Shown: positions 8,659 through 18,103 of the stretch, one piece after another | Layout of the letters: each line of letters starts with the position of its first letter | How positions within the stretch are numbered: position 1 is the first letter of the stretch | Origin: Enteropsectra breve | Lineage: Eukaryota; Microsporidia | NCBI GenBank assembly: GCA_024243835.1 | Contig: JALPMN010000590.1 | Coordinates: 1-25,883 of the forward strand | Reading direction: 5' to 3' | Length of the DNA stretch: 25,883 nt | Made by a program: the position numbers and the translations under genes | Notes under the pieces: generated by a model | Seen by the model: only the letters and a program-made list of their open reading frames with translations | Databases searched by the model: none | What the model was told of the DNA's origin: nothing

Positions 8659-9267
8659 GTATTTTCTAAAGCAGCAATGAAACATGGCGAAAGTATCCGG
8701 AAAAAATGCACCGAAATGTGCTAGCTTCTGCATACTTTAAAGATCCAATAAAATATATTTTCAAATATTTTGAGGCATAGGCCACCTCGCTCCCAAAAAA
8801 CAATGAGAGATTATTAAAAAAGGCTCATATAACAGCAGCACTCATTTGTGAATTTGATGGCCGCGGGCTTATAAGCACTGACAGCATGAGCTTTATCGTT
8901 GTTTTTATGTCTGTTTTATTTAAGAATGTCTGTATTCCAATGCAAGATTTAAACCTAAACGTTACTATAAACAAACTAAAGATCTCTTGAATAACTGAGT
9001 CTGATCTGCTACTTGCTCTATAAAGCCAGTATTTCCTTTGTTGAAAATGCTTCATAAGTATCATTCAAACAGTCTAATTGTTTACGACAATTATAAAGGC
9101 TTTAAATGCATTTTGCAAATTACAATTCTGAAGCTGGTTTAACTTCAAATATTTGAAGATAGTACTTTTCTTAATATTCAGCAAAAACACAGACTAAAAG
9201 TAAACATTATTTATTGAAGTTTTGACTATACATCTAGACAACTGCAATAAAGAGGTTTAAGTGCCAT
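8646..9267. other. Spacer between CFT2 and RPN10
   Basis: About 620 bases without a supported gene. A minus-strand open frame at 8825-9064 (79 codons from an ATG) has no start signal and no recognisable family, so I leave it as probable chance. Nothing resembling a tRNA or repeat was seen. Confidence 0.45.
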
Positions 9268-9870
9268 TCATCTTTGTTGCAAGCTTCTCCTTATTGCCTC
9301 TTCAAGCTCGGGATCAGCATCTCCGAAGCTGCTGCCAAGGAACTCCAGGGCCTTTGCATTAAAATCAACGTCTTTGGCAATTGAAATGCACTGCAAGCAA
9401 GGGTTGTCAAGCTGCTCCTGCAGTGCACAACCAAATTCATACGCATCCCCAAAGCATACGACCTTGATACTATTTACTCTGCAAGAAATGCTGTACAGCT
9501 GTGCCATTACCTCATCCATATTCTCCATTTTGCTCGAAAAGAATACAGTGAGCTGTTTGTTCGGATTGGAATCCACATGGAGCGACTGTTCTGCTTGGAA
9601 GAGAGCGATTTTGTGGTTTGTCTCCGCATGCATGTCTCCACTGAGCAAAAAGGAGGAGAGATGCGCACGTGTCTTTGTGGGCGTCAGGATTTCGTTCTGC
9701 TCACTCTGTGCCAGTGGAATCAGTCCTATTTTATTCTCAAGATTGCTTTCAAGAATATTGGTGATAAGAACATCGATGACTTCGTGCTGGATCAAATATC
9801 TGCTTGGAAAATAGTCCTGGTTCTGTGAACTCAATGCATTGTCGTAAACTATGACTGAAATATCTCCCAT
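9268..9870 (-). CDS. RPN10: 26S proteasome ubiquitin receptor Rpn10 (PSMD4)
   Basis: Rpn10 sits at the lid-base interface of the 19S regulatory particle and binds polyubiquitin on substrates. The first 180 or so residues form the von Willebrand A-type domain. The N-terminus MGDISVIVYDNALSSQNQDYFPSRY parallels yeast VLVIDNSEYSRNGDFPRTR, with ENKIGLIPLA, the ALFQAEQ helix and IKVVCFGDA in the expected order. The last 17 residues (DADPELEEAIRRSLQQR, 184-200) are a good ubiquitin-interacting motif, with the central Ala and Ser of the consensus, so ubiquitin binding should be kept. At 200 residues it is shorter than yeast (268) and ends right after the motif. The ATG is preceded by GCCCAC and an A/T block. 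Confidence 0.93.
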   Translation of the reverse strand: MGDISVIVYDNALSSQNQDYFPSRYLIQHEVIDVLITNILESNLENKIGLIPLAQSEQNEILTPTKTRAHLSSFLLSGDMHAETNHKIALFQAEQSLHVDSNPNKQLTVFFSSKMENMDEVMAQLYSISCRVNSIKVVCFGDAYEFGCALQEQLDNPCLQCISIAKDVDFNAKALEFLGSSFGDADPELEEAIRRSLQQR

Positions 9871-9892
9871 GTGGGCTCATAAAATATTTTTT
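9871..9892 (-). promoter_or_regulatory. Upstream signal of RPN10
   Basis: On the minus strand AAAAAATATTTTATGAGCCCAC precedes the ATG, with CCC at 9873-9875. It fits the window-wide pattern, although the AAATTTT core is interrupted. Confidence 0.45.
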
Positions 9893-10462
9893 AAACAAAC
9901 GACTAAAAATGAGAAGAGCTTTCAGAAATAAAAACCATGGCATATTCCCTTATAAAAGAGCCACGCATAGGTATTAAAGACTGTTCCATACCAAAAAGCT
10001 ATTAATTGCTGCATGACATTTAATAACTGACACATCTCAGTTCTTACAGAGAGAATGCTTGCTGATACCTGGCGCGCATCGTTGAAACGCATTCTGAACA
10101 ATTTAACATACATAAAGCATGGCATGTGTTGCAAAATGCTCAAAAAGCAACCCTAGCAAACCAGTCTCATTTTTATTTGCTAGTCATTAAATTCTATAAA
10201 TATTCATTTGCAACTACATTAGTCAGTCTAAGCAATGGCAAGTAAACGAAATAAGCAAATAGAAAACATTCAGTGATATAGGCGCAAGGGATAATCATAT
10301 ACTTGAACACAAATAGTACTTTGCAGATGTAATTTAATATTACTAATCGCCATTCTTTGTTCTTTGTATTTACGGATAAAATGATGCTGTTTCCATATTA
10401 CAGAAATATAAAAATTCTAAACGCGTGTGCTACCCTTTGCAATAGCAATGGTGCTTTTATTT

Positions 10463-10486
10463 TGATTTTTCAGAAACCCCCTTTAT
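10463..10486 (+). promoter_or_regulatory. Upstream signal of the TAF12-like gene
   Basis: GATTTTTCAGAAACCCCC, then TTTAT, runs into the ATG at 10487. The CCCCC run (10477-10481) supports 10487 rather than the next in-frame ATG at 10511. The TTTTTCAG string also looks like a 3' splice site, but no upstream exon is evident. Confidence 0.4.
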
Positions 10487-12388
10487 ATGATAATTCCTTG
10501 TGAGTCGGCCATGGACATACAGAAGAAAGGCGAAGAGCTGCAGCAATACTTTGACCAGCTGGCCAAAGATAAAAGAAGGCTGGAAAGAATCTCCAAAACC
10601 AGGGACTTTACAATGCAGGAGCAGCATGCGTATTATGATATCTCAGAAAAGATCTCTTTCTTTATCGAAAGATACAAAATTTTCATAAAGCCAAGAAAAA
10701 ATAGTCTGGGCAAGTTTTCAGTTGAGGAATTTGTCAGCTGGCACCGATCCTCTCCACCTGTTAACAATGGTGACTTCGAATCGAATCCAGAAAAAATACT
10801 CTTTGGCGCCAAAAATAACCAGAGGGCAGAGGGCCTTGAAAGTGCTCGGATGAATAACCATTACTCTTGTTCAAATCAAGGCGATGGTGCTTTTCAAGAT
10901 CCTCATGCTAAAATGATTTTCCCGCCAAATCACCGCGATGACCAAAGTGCTGGTAATTTCATGCGCAAGAACTCTGTAAGAAAAGAAAGTGCTAGCTATG
11001 CGAGTGTCTCGGATGGCTTCTTTAATTCAGAGAATCCTCACAGACTGGTGGGGAACATGTGCAATATGCAATCTGACAGCAGCAGCATGGTTTGTGAAGA
11101 AAAAGAACTGACCAACCACAAACAGAACAATTCCCTGAAAGAACTATCCGCTCTGCTAAATGTGGACAGTAAGCCTAAGAATGCATTCAACGATTTGAAT
11201 CCTCAGCACTTCAACGAAGTATCAAGCACATCTGGCACCAACATGTTTAATAAGCCACAAAGAGGTGTTTCTGGTGCAAAGGAACAAAATAAGGACAGAA
11301 CAAGCCATTCGAGCACAAGGTATGATACTCCTTCGCCAACCTTTCAGTATCTTGATACTCTTTATTCCAATTTAAAGGCATCCAAAAAGACAGGCAATAA
11401 AGTAATTAAAAAAGAAGTTAAAATAGACTATGAAGAGGATCTTATTGCGCATCTTAATAAAACACTTAGCAACCAGCCCCGCGAAGCCTCTCCTTCCTAT
11501 GCTAAAGTGGGAAAAGAAATGTCTGGTGCATCGAATGAGCAAAAATGGCTGCAGATGCAAAAAGAGGAGCAATACGGCAGTCATAATCTACAGAAAAATA
11601 AGTACTATGATGAAATGGGTGAAAAACACATGGGATATGATGTAAAGGCAGCATCCAGAATGCATGAGGATCTCCACACAATGATACCAAGACAATATTA
11701 CGGAAATAACGGGGCTGCTCATGAACAACGGGGCCTCTATAAGCACAAACACATTCCATTTGCCGGCCAAAATCATGATTATAAATCTCCATTTGAATAC
11801 AGTGAGTTTAATATGCCTGTGCAGCAGCGAACAGGAAACGACTTTTGCCACCCCAGCTCACAGCCTAAGCGCCCTGAAATGATGCCGCACAATGGCCCAG
11901 GACAGAGTACTAATTTCATGCATGAGAGAAATGGGGCCGAGAAGAGGCCTCATCACTACTACGCATCCGGCGAGCATTCTGCGAGTGCTTTGAGCAAAAA
12001 GCATTTTTTAGAGGAGCCCATTTGCAAGAAACAGAAGTTTTCAGGCGCACACTTTCAAAATCAGTTTAATGGATTTTTCGGCGAAGGCCAGCCAAAAACT
12101 GTGCAAGAAAGGCCTGTAAATCCGCATTTGTCAATGGACCTGGAATACGTCAGCCACTTGAAAACAATAAAAAGATATTCCCTGGCTGAGTTTATAGCCA
12201 AAATAGGCAATGGAAGAAAGCCAACACAAGAATGGCTCGATTATCTGTACACACACCTAGATGCCACCCTTCATGAAATAATTGGAGCCGTGTGCGAATA
12301 TGCTGTTCAGCACAAGAATAGTGGGTTTACGCTCGAAAACTTTAAGGCGGTGACACAACGATTTTTAGCCAAGCAAAAAAAATCTTAA
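10487..12388 (+). CDS. Putative TAF12-like protein: long disordered region and C-terminal histone fold
   Basis: This is a 633-residue protein with a helical N-terminus (about 8-75), a long low-complexity middle (about 80-540) rich in Asn, Ser, His, Lys and Gln, and a compact C-terminal domain (about 553-633). The C-terminal pattern is SLAEFIAKIG, a short linker, then one long helix through LHEIIGAVCEYAVQHKNS, and GFTLENFKAVTQRFL. It follows the alpha1, alpha2, loop, alpha3 order of the TAF12 histone fold, in which the long helix ends in AC..A.HRKS and is followed by TLE..D....ER. TAF12 is a TFIID and SAGA subunit that pairs with TAF4 or Ada1. Yeast TAF12 also has a long Q/N-rich region before its fold. 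The match is by pattern only, so other histone-fold or transcription-factor scaffolds remain possible. Several other-frame ORFs overlap it and are ignored. Confidence 0.85.
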   Translation: MIIPCESAMDIQKKGEELQQYFDQLAKDKRRLERISKTRDFTMQEQHAYYDISEKISFFIERYKIFIKPRKNSLGKFSVEEFVSWHRSSPPVNNGDFESNPEKILFGAKNNQRAEGLESARMNNHYSCSNQGDGAFQDPHAKMIFPPNHRDDQSAGNFMRKNSVRKESASYASVSDGFFNSENPHRLVGNMCNMQSDSSSMVCEEKELTNHKQNNSLKELSALLNVDSKPKNAFNDLNPQHFNEVSSTSGTNMFNKPQRGVSGAKEQNKDRTSHSSTRYDTPSPTFQYLDTLYSNLKASKKTGNKVIKKEVKIDYEEDLIAHLNKTLSNQPREASPSYAKVGKEMSGASNEQKWLQMQKEEQYGSHNLQKNKYYDEMGEKHMGYDVKAASRMHEDLHTMIPRQYYGNNGAAHEQRGLYKHKHIPFAGQNHDYKSPFEYSEFNMPVQQRTGNDFCHPSSQPKRPEMMPHNGPGQSTNFMHERNGAEKRPHHYYASGEHSASALSKKHFLEEPICKKQKFSGAHFQNQFNGFFGEGQPKTVQERPVNPHLSMDLEYVSHLKTIKRYSLAEFIAKIGNGRKPTQEWLDYLYTHLDATLHEIIGAVCEYAVQHKNSGFTLENFKAVTQRFLAKQKKS

Positions 12389-13042
12389 CACTTCAAAGCT
12401 TAAAAATAACATGCTATGATTGAAGTGCAAGGAAAACGCAACGAGCATATGACCATTTTGACGATAATTTGTACGGCTTGTATGTAGTAAATAAATTTCG
12501 TGTTTGACACAAGGGTTTGGTGCATTTTACTTTTAAATTACTGATTGTACTTAGATCTCTATAAGTCTTATCCTCCTCCTTTCTCTAAATCGTTCTTTCA
12601 AGCCTGATATAAAAGCAAACTTTATATTTTATTAAAAATATTTAGTAATTATAAAACAGGCAGGCCAGGTATTTAAGCCCTATAATAATGTTTAAGCATT
12701 TTATAGTTATGTTTATTGCAGTGTACCGGGTGAATTTTTATAGTAAGCACTCTGCAATGTTTTCATAGGCTATTTATAAATGGTGTTTCTCTTTGGAAAA
12801 ATGAAGCATGAGTATAAGATAAAGGGGTTATATGAAGACTCTTCCTCCGAAGAAATTCTCAGACCAGAAAATAACGAGCACTTAATAAACTTATGCAAGT
12901 ATATAAACGGATTTTAGATAAGTTTTAAGATGCAAAACAGCTTTCCAAAGTAGAATGTTAATGGCATATCAACAGCTAAAATTATAGTTTTACAATTTTT
13001 ACTAACGCTACAGTATCTTACAGAAGGGAATCGAGCATAATG
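12389..13042. other. Convergent spacer between the TAF12-like and TBC genes
   Basis: This holds the 3' regions of both neighbours. Two short plus-strand ORFs occur: 26 codons from 12689, and 45 codons at 12780-12917, listed separately. Otherwise it is AT-rich with no RNA gene or repeat seen. Confidence 0.45.
12780..12917 (+). CDS. Possible 45-residue hypothetical protein
   Basis: The reading frame from the ATG at 12780 has protein-like composition: a basic start (MVFLFGKMKHEYKIKG), then an acidic serine cluster (LYEDSSSEEILRPENNEHL). That is less AT-driven than other chance frames nearby. A GGGTGAATTTTTA string lies about 45 bases upstream, but there is no CCC next to the ATG. I do not recognise a family. 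It may be chance, or one exon of a spliced gene. Confidence 0.25.
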   Translation: MVFLFGKMKHEYKIKGLYEDSSSEEILRPENNEHLINLCKYINGF

Positions 13043-14017
13043 CTAGTGAATACTTTTTGTGCTTTCGCGTCTCAATGAGTCTGCACAGTTCATCAGCACC
13101 TCTACATCAACATGGGAGAGATCCTGCAGCAGACTGAGACACAGCCCCCTTTCTTGAAATAGCAGGATATCCTTCAGCAAGAAAAATACTGAGGCACAAA
13201 GAAACTCCAATATTTCAAACCGATAGGCATCACTGAATACCCTGTCCCACAGCCATATAACCTTCTCTAGTGCAAATTCTGTGCTGAACATAAAAAGCAC
13301 CCAGCGATGAATAAACGCGCTATATTCCAATAAATTGTCTTCCACATGCTTGGATAGTTGCGTGTCTTTAAATCTAAGTATTTTTACGACTCTTTCAGTT
13401 ACACCATCCAATTCCTTGGACAACTCAGTCTCACTGTAGGCGAAAATTTGCCGTTCTGATATTAAATGTAAAAAGACTGCGAACGAGTCTTCCTCGGCAA
13501 ACTTTTTCTCCGCAGGCTCTTCTTGGTTGTAGAAGACGTAAAATATGGGCACGAGAATACTGAGCATTCCTTGCATATACGGGATGCTAGTTTGTCTCGA
13601 TAGATGCGAAAATACTGTTATTATGCTCTCAACAGGTGGCTGCGGTATTTCATACTTCATGTGTCGCAGAGCCGTACAACGTTGCAGATCTGCCTTAATG
13701 ATGCTTGCATCTTCAGAACACGTGCTCATGTCTGCATGCACAGTGCTCTTGGCCAGGTTATACTCAGTCCTCTTCTGGAGAAAATATGACTCGTTCTTAA
13801 ATTTATTCTCGCTGTAGTGGTTAAGAAGATATTTCCAGTATGTTGGTCTGAGTGTTTGGTCTGAAAATCCGTAGTATATGTAATTTTTGACCTCATGCAT
13901 GTTAAGAGGGGTGGGGTCCATGCTATCCATTTGCTTGCGTATTAACTCCGTAAGCTTAATATTTTTGCTTAGCGCTTTATGAGCCAGCGACTTTATTTTA
14001 AGATGCTCCGTACTCAT
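13043..14017 (-). CDS. TBC-domain Rab GTPase-activating protein (TBC1D13-like)
   Basis: This is a GTPase-activating protein for Rab GTPases in vesicle traffic. The TBC domain covers most of the 324 residues. YYGFSDQTLRPTYWKYLL (about 48-65) is the R..W..LL block. IIKADLQRC (about 106-114) carries the catalytic arginine R113, and PYMQGM (146-151) carries the catalytic glutamine Q149, so both fingers are kept. HRWVLFMFSTEFALEKVIWLWDRVFSD is the classic C-terminal block. The order and spacing, including the EEDSFAVFLHLI segment and the LLQDLSHVDVEVLMNCA end, fit TBC1D13 best. The product should be an active, nearly minimal TBC protein, and the Rab target is unknown. The ATG follows GCTGTAAGCAA and lacks the CCC signal of its neighbours. 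Confidence 0.92.
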   Translation of the reverse strand: MSTEHLKIKSLAHKALSKNIKLTELIRKQMDSMDPTPLNMHEVKNYIYYGFSDQTLRPTYWKYLLNHYSENKFKNESYFLQKRTEYNLAKSTVHADMSTCSEDASIIKADLQRCTALRHMKYEIPQPPVESIITVFSHLSRQTSIPYMQGMLSILVPIFYVFYNQEEPAEKKFAEEDSFAVFLHLISERQIFAYSETELSKELDGVTERVVKILRFKDTQLSKHVEDNLLEYSAFIHRWVLFMFSTEFALEKVIWLWDRVFSDAYRFEILEFLCASVFFLLKDILLFQERGLCLSLLQDLSHVDVEVLMNCADSLRRESTKSIH

Positions 14018-15010
14018 TTGCTTACAGCAAAATAAAAGAATTTATTTTTGTCGTTTCACCACTGATTTTCAGGCACAGACGAATGCTCTTGAACGCGGTA
14101 TTAACAAAGCATAGCATGTTACACCGCTCGTGATATTACTTCATTAGCTCTTTCATTGTTGCTTCAAGAAAACTAACATTTGCACCGATCGTTTCATAGG
14201 AAATTGTATGGGCGTATTGACTGAGTCGAAGAACTATTTTGGCCTAGCCTTTGGTTCAATAAACTATGCACATGATCCATGAAACATTATGCCTGGCAGA
14301 ATATGGAAGTAACTTGGATCACTAAGCTTTAAAAGCAACCATGAATTCTGGAGCAAAGCATTGATTCACTTTCAAACAGACTAAATTTTGTTCTTAGCGC
14401 GTTTATAGGATAAGATGGCGATGGTGTGATTCCTAAATAAATGGGGCATTTTTATCGCAATACAGAGCAACCGCTGATTACCTTAATTAAGCATGATATG
14501 TGATGATTTACGTTCTTCCAGAATTTCAAAAAGGGCGATAAACAACAATAAAAGATCGAAAGTCTTTGAATATAATTATTCGCTTTAGAAATGTCTTAAG
14601 GCAAAAGCTATCTGAATTGCTCGGGATCTGCGCGGTCTTATAGTGCATGAGGTAAATTCAAGGAGAGAACGATGTGCATCATACACTCACGTTGCTCCTT
14701 TTTCGAAAATAGATTAAATTGGTGACTAAAAACCAATAACTACTTTATACGCATCACTTTTTAAATAGCCCAGACTGTTTATTTGTTCTTTCTTTAATAC
14801 TTCATATTCCGCGATTATTTTAGTTGTGCGTTAAACGGATTGTGAAAATTATAAAAGCAGCATTTGTTTTAATGATATAATGCCATATCTCCAATTACAA
14901 AAGAAGATTTTGTTACGAAATAATGCAACTGTTTAAGATTATTTAAAAGAAATTTATAAGCATATTTGAAATTTGGCAATAAAGCATTGATTTATATCCA
15001 ATTTAATTGT
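14018..15010. other. Long spacer between the TBC gene and UTP10
   Basis: Almost 1 kb with only short open frames on either strand (none above about 25 codons with a start signal). I see no tRNA, rRNA or repeat. Its minus-strand left part is the 5' region of the TBC gene and the right part is the 3' region of UTP10. Confidence 0.5.
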
Positions 15011-18000
15011 TTAAAAAAGCAGAACTTCATACAGCTCTTTTGCTAGATTTGAAATATCTTTCCTGGAGTCTTGCGTTAGTAAGAGAATTTGCTCTTTGGT
15101 TACTTCCTTATTGCAGCTGTATGCCTTAACTTCCTTAAACAGATATTTAAGAGCCGTGAGAGCGAACAACACGCCTTCGGAGCCTGCGATATCAGCCAGC
15201 AAGCATCTATTAATGTCAGCTATGATACGCGTATCGTGCTTACAAAACTCTCCCAAGAGTGGGATTGATTCGCTGTTTCGTGCACGCAGCAATCTCATAG
15301 AGTAGTCCATAGCCCCATGAATAGTTCCAGCTTTGGAGGATGAAACATAAGCCGACACAAATTTAAGCAAATTTTCATCAAGTTTCTCCAATCTGTTGAG
15401 GCATCCGCTAAATGCGCTTTTAAAAATCGAGGGACACTGTTTGAGAAATGCAGGGTAAATGCCTGCGAAAACTGTGTGCATTTCATGCAGGATGAACAGT
15501 AACATGCTATCAGCGTATTCGGCATACTCTGGCCTGTTACATCTCACATAGTATGCTATAATCGCGAAGTATACGCCATTCGCCTCAAGCATTTCTTTAA
15601 GCCCTTTGTCTGCGGCCAAGGCTGCAAGCGCCCTTATCGAGGCTGTGCATATCGTGGAACTTGTATTTAGTATCTCCAGGAACACCATCATTATGCTACT
15701 GTTTATTTCTCCACCTATTTCAGCCAAATATTTGCATATTTCTTTAATAGTATGTCTGCAATCGACATGCAGCAATGCTCGTGACGCACTTGGAAACATC
15801 TGCAAAAGCTCCATGGTGTGTCTGCCCAGCACATTTCTATAAGTGGCATACAGCTTTTCAACAGCATGCTCTTGGCCTCTGATTAAAATTTGCACAACGA
15901 CACTCAATACGCCAATAGTGATGTTATGAGGATTCTGCTCAACAACGGCAGCTAGGAATTTCGAGGCAGCCAGCCCTCTTTTGGAAAGCAACAAAATCTG
16001 TTCTTCGCTGCACATGGCACCTCGTTCCATAAGGCTTGAGAAAAGGGCATCCTCGCCAATAAAATGTTCAATATTCACCACAATATAATTTGCATAATAT
16101 TGCAGATCTGCAGGACTGGCAATAAGATCTGCCATCAGGACTTTGGCGGCCTCCCAGCAGCAGCTGTTCTTCATTTGGATCAGTGCCTTTGGATAAAGCT
16201 GCGCACATGCAATTGCCTTCCTATCAGAGAAATTTCTTAAAAGCCAATTTACTATGGGAACACCAAAATGCTGTAGTTTGGAGCAGTTTATAGACAGAAA
16301 TTCGAACATATGCGGCGTTTCTATAAGAAGATTGGCAAAATTTCTCTGGACTCCAATCTGACAAAGCAAATCATAGGCCTTTTCTTCATATAGTTTTGCT
16401 ATAACATCTATTTGTAGTTCGGATAGCCGATCGTAATACTCAAGACATTCTGTTTGTAGTAAAAGCGCCTTCAAATACTTCGTTTCAAGCAGCATTATGT
16501 GCTCTTTGGCCAAAGATTCAGTATATTTCAGCAGATTTCTTTCGTGGGCCCATGCAAAATATTCTTTAATTTTGTTTTCATCTGCGTATTCCTTAATAAA
16601 AGCACCCAGAGCCAGTGCAGTGCTTGGTGCCCTGCATGTGAGGCTAAGCTCAAATATATGCTGTGCCTCTTCTTGTGTATACAGATACTTAGCAGCGGAC
16701 AGTACATATTCAATGTTTGCCTCACATATCTGGCCAGATTCTGCTAAATAACGATGGACAGAAACTCCAACAAATTCTGCGTGTGCAACAAAATTTCTTT
16801 TACCGACAGATGTAACTGGGATAATGTGAACGAGCTTTTCAAACAGGTCATATGCAAAATTGGTATATTCGATACATTTTCTATAAACTTGTTCATACGC
16901 GTTTTCTATTTCCTCTCTTTTTATATTCAATAAAATGAATCTATGATTTTTTTCGTTAAGCGCCTCTATCCATGGTAATCCTGTTTCCTGTAAGATAAAC
17001 AGCAACTCTTTTTCACTAAGCGATGGGACCAGCTCTAGCATGTCATTTCGGTGAGAAATAGACTTAAGGAATAGCATTTTGTTCTCCATTTCAATAAAAA
17101 GGGGAATGAGCAATAAAATACTGTCAATCGCCGGCAGTGGGGCGTCTTGTATTTTGTATATGTGCCTAAGAAACTCATATTCAAGATCGGTAAGTTCATT
17201 TGGCACAGTATTGATATTTTCTAAATAATTGAGATATTTTAGCGTTTCTTTCTCACTGCCCAGGTACTTAATGTCCCCGGCGTAGTTTGCAAACGATGCT
17301 TCGGGTATTTCAGCAGCAGCTAGAGCAACGCTCGAGAAAAGATCGGTAAATTCCTGGCTGTCTAAATATGCCTTCATGCTCTCATAAACCAGTTTAGCTT
17401 TATCGGCGTGATTTAAGCTTATCATATTTTCCAAGACTTGATACATTTCAGCAAGCCAGTCAATTTTGCTTCCACGCAGACAGTGAGCTATTTCTCTCAG
17501 CATACTATCAATGAACTCGCTGCAGTAGTCGTATTTCATGGAATACTCAACTAAGAATAGCATAAGCTTCTGACTTTTGGCAAAATTCAGTGCCAACTTT
17601 TTTGTTGAGTATTCTTCAGAAAGTCCTTCCAGCAGGCCTTGCTTGCCATTTAGAGTTTTAATCTGTTCGTGGTATTTTTGGAATGGGATAAGCAAATAAA
17701 GCACTTCATCCCTGTTGTAGGTGTCTGCGCAGTATACACGAACGATGTACTCAAGAATAGAATCTGCATACTCCTCATTCATATGCTTTAAGAGCGATTT
17801 TACGAACAATGAGAATTTCTTGTTGAATTTTGATTCTTCCTTTGGCGACAAGCTATGACGCTCGAATGAGAGCGTTCTTTCCGCAAAATATGGGCTATCT
17901 AATGGAATATTTTTCAAAAGTGAATATGTACTGATCTCATCAATTACAAATGATACATTCTGCTTGCTGGCTCTTGACAGAGTGTGTCTTGTTGACGCTA

Positions 18001-18025
18001 GTTGCGACAGTTGTTCTTTCAGCAT
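15011..18025 (-). CDS. UTP10: U3 snoRNP / small-subunit processome protein Utp10 (HEATR1 family)
   Basis: Utp10 belongs to the t-UTP (UtpA) subcomplex, which binds the 5' external transcribed spacer early in 90S pre-ribosome assembly. The N-terminus gives the assignment. MLKEQLSQLAS opens like yeast MSSLSDQLAQVAS. Next come YFAERTLSFERHSLSPKEESKFNKKFSLFV and a segment with EYIVRVYCADTYNRDEVLYLLIPF, matching the family's LEWLxRRFxIHxxNxDxLLxxxLPYH block (about residues 92-115). The remaining 850 or so residues are an all-helical HEAT-like solenoid with no catalytic motif. At 1004 residues it is far shorter than yeast Utp10 (1769) or human HEATR1 (2144), as often seen for microsporidian scaffolds. 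The ATG is abutted by CCC. Confidence 0.8.
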   Translation of the reverse strand: MLKEQLSQLASTRHTLSRASKQNVSFVIDEISTYSLLKNIPLDSPYFAERTLSFERHSLSPKEESKFNKKFSLFVKSLLKHMNEEYADSILEYIVRVYCADTYNRDEVLYLLIPFQKYHEQIKTLNGKQGLLEGLSEEYSTKKLALNFAKSQKLMLFLVEYSMKYDYCSEFIDSMLREIAHCLRGSKIDWLAEMYQVLENMISLNHADKAKLVYESMKAYLDSQEFTDLFSSVALAAAEIPEASFANYAGDIKYLGSEKETLKYLNYLENINTVPNELTDLEYEFLRHIYKIQDAPLPAIDSILLLIPLFIEMENKMLFLKSISHRNDMLELVPSLSEKELLFILQETGLPWIEALNEKNHRFILLNIKREEIENAYEQVYRKCIEYTNFAYDLFEKLVHIIPVTSVGKRNFVAHAEFVGVSVHRYLAESGQICEANIEYVLSAAKYLYTQEEAQHIFELSLTCRAPSTALALGAFIKEYADENKIKEYFAWAHERNLLKYTESLAKEHIMLLETKYLKALLLQTECLEYYDRLSELQIDVIAKLYEEKAYDLLCQIGVQRNFANLLIETPHMFEFLSINCSKLQHFGVPIVNWLLRNFSDRKAIACAQLYPKALIQMKNSCCWEAAKVLMADLIASPADLQYYANYIVVNIEHFIGEDALFSSLMERGAMCSEEQILLLSKRGLAASKFLAAVVEQNPHNITIGVLSVVVQILIRGQEHAVEKLYATYRNVLGRHTMELLQMFPSASRALLHVDCRHTIKEICKYLAEIGGEINSSIMMVFLEILNTSSTICTASIRALAALAADKGLKEMLEANGVYFAIIAYYVRCNRPEYAEYADSMLLFILHEMHTVFAGIYPAFLKQCPSIFKSAFSGCLNRLEKLDENLLKFVSAYVSSSKAGTIHGAMDYSMRLLRARNSESIPLLGEFCKHDTRIIADINRCLLADIAGSEGVLFALTALKYLFKEVKAYSCNKEVTKEQILLLTQDSRKDISNLAKELYEVLLF

Positions 18026-18048
18026 GGGATAAAATATAAATTTTTTTT
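18026..18048 (-). promoter_or_regulatory. Upstream signal of UTP10
   Basis: On the minus strand an AAAAAATTTATATTTTATCCC string abuts the ATG, with CCC at 18026-18028. The AT block runs on to 18100 and could also drive the opposite strand. Confidence 0.55.
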
Positions 18049-18103
18049 AAAAATTTAAAATCTTTGAATTTTATAAAAATAATTTTTAAAGAATCTCGCC
18101 GAT

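Larger units (their letters stand above)
9871..10486. other. Divergent spacer between RPN10 and the TAF12-like gene
   Basis: No supported gene lies here. A minus-strand open frame (9922 to about 10125) and plus-strand frames of 22 and 39 codons (9937 and 10381) look like chance. The string ACAGAGAGAATGCTTGC near 10046 recalls U6 snRNA, but the rest of U6 is absent. The last 25 bases carry the CCCCC signal of the downstream gene. Confidence 0.45.

Noticed and set aside
8825..9064. 79-codon minus-strand ORF in the CFT2-RPN10 spacer
   Set aside because: It has no start signal, its composition is typical of AT-rich chance frames, and no family is recognised.
10021..10100. Possible U6 snRNA core (ACAGAGA followed by a GCGC-containing segment)
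   Set aside because: The AGC triad and the GATGACACGCAAATTCG region of U6 are missing, and no T-run or promoter is seen.
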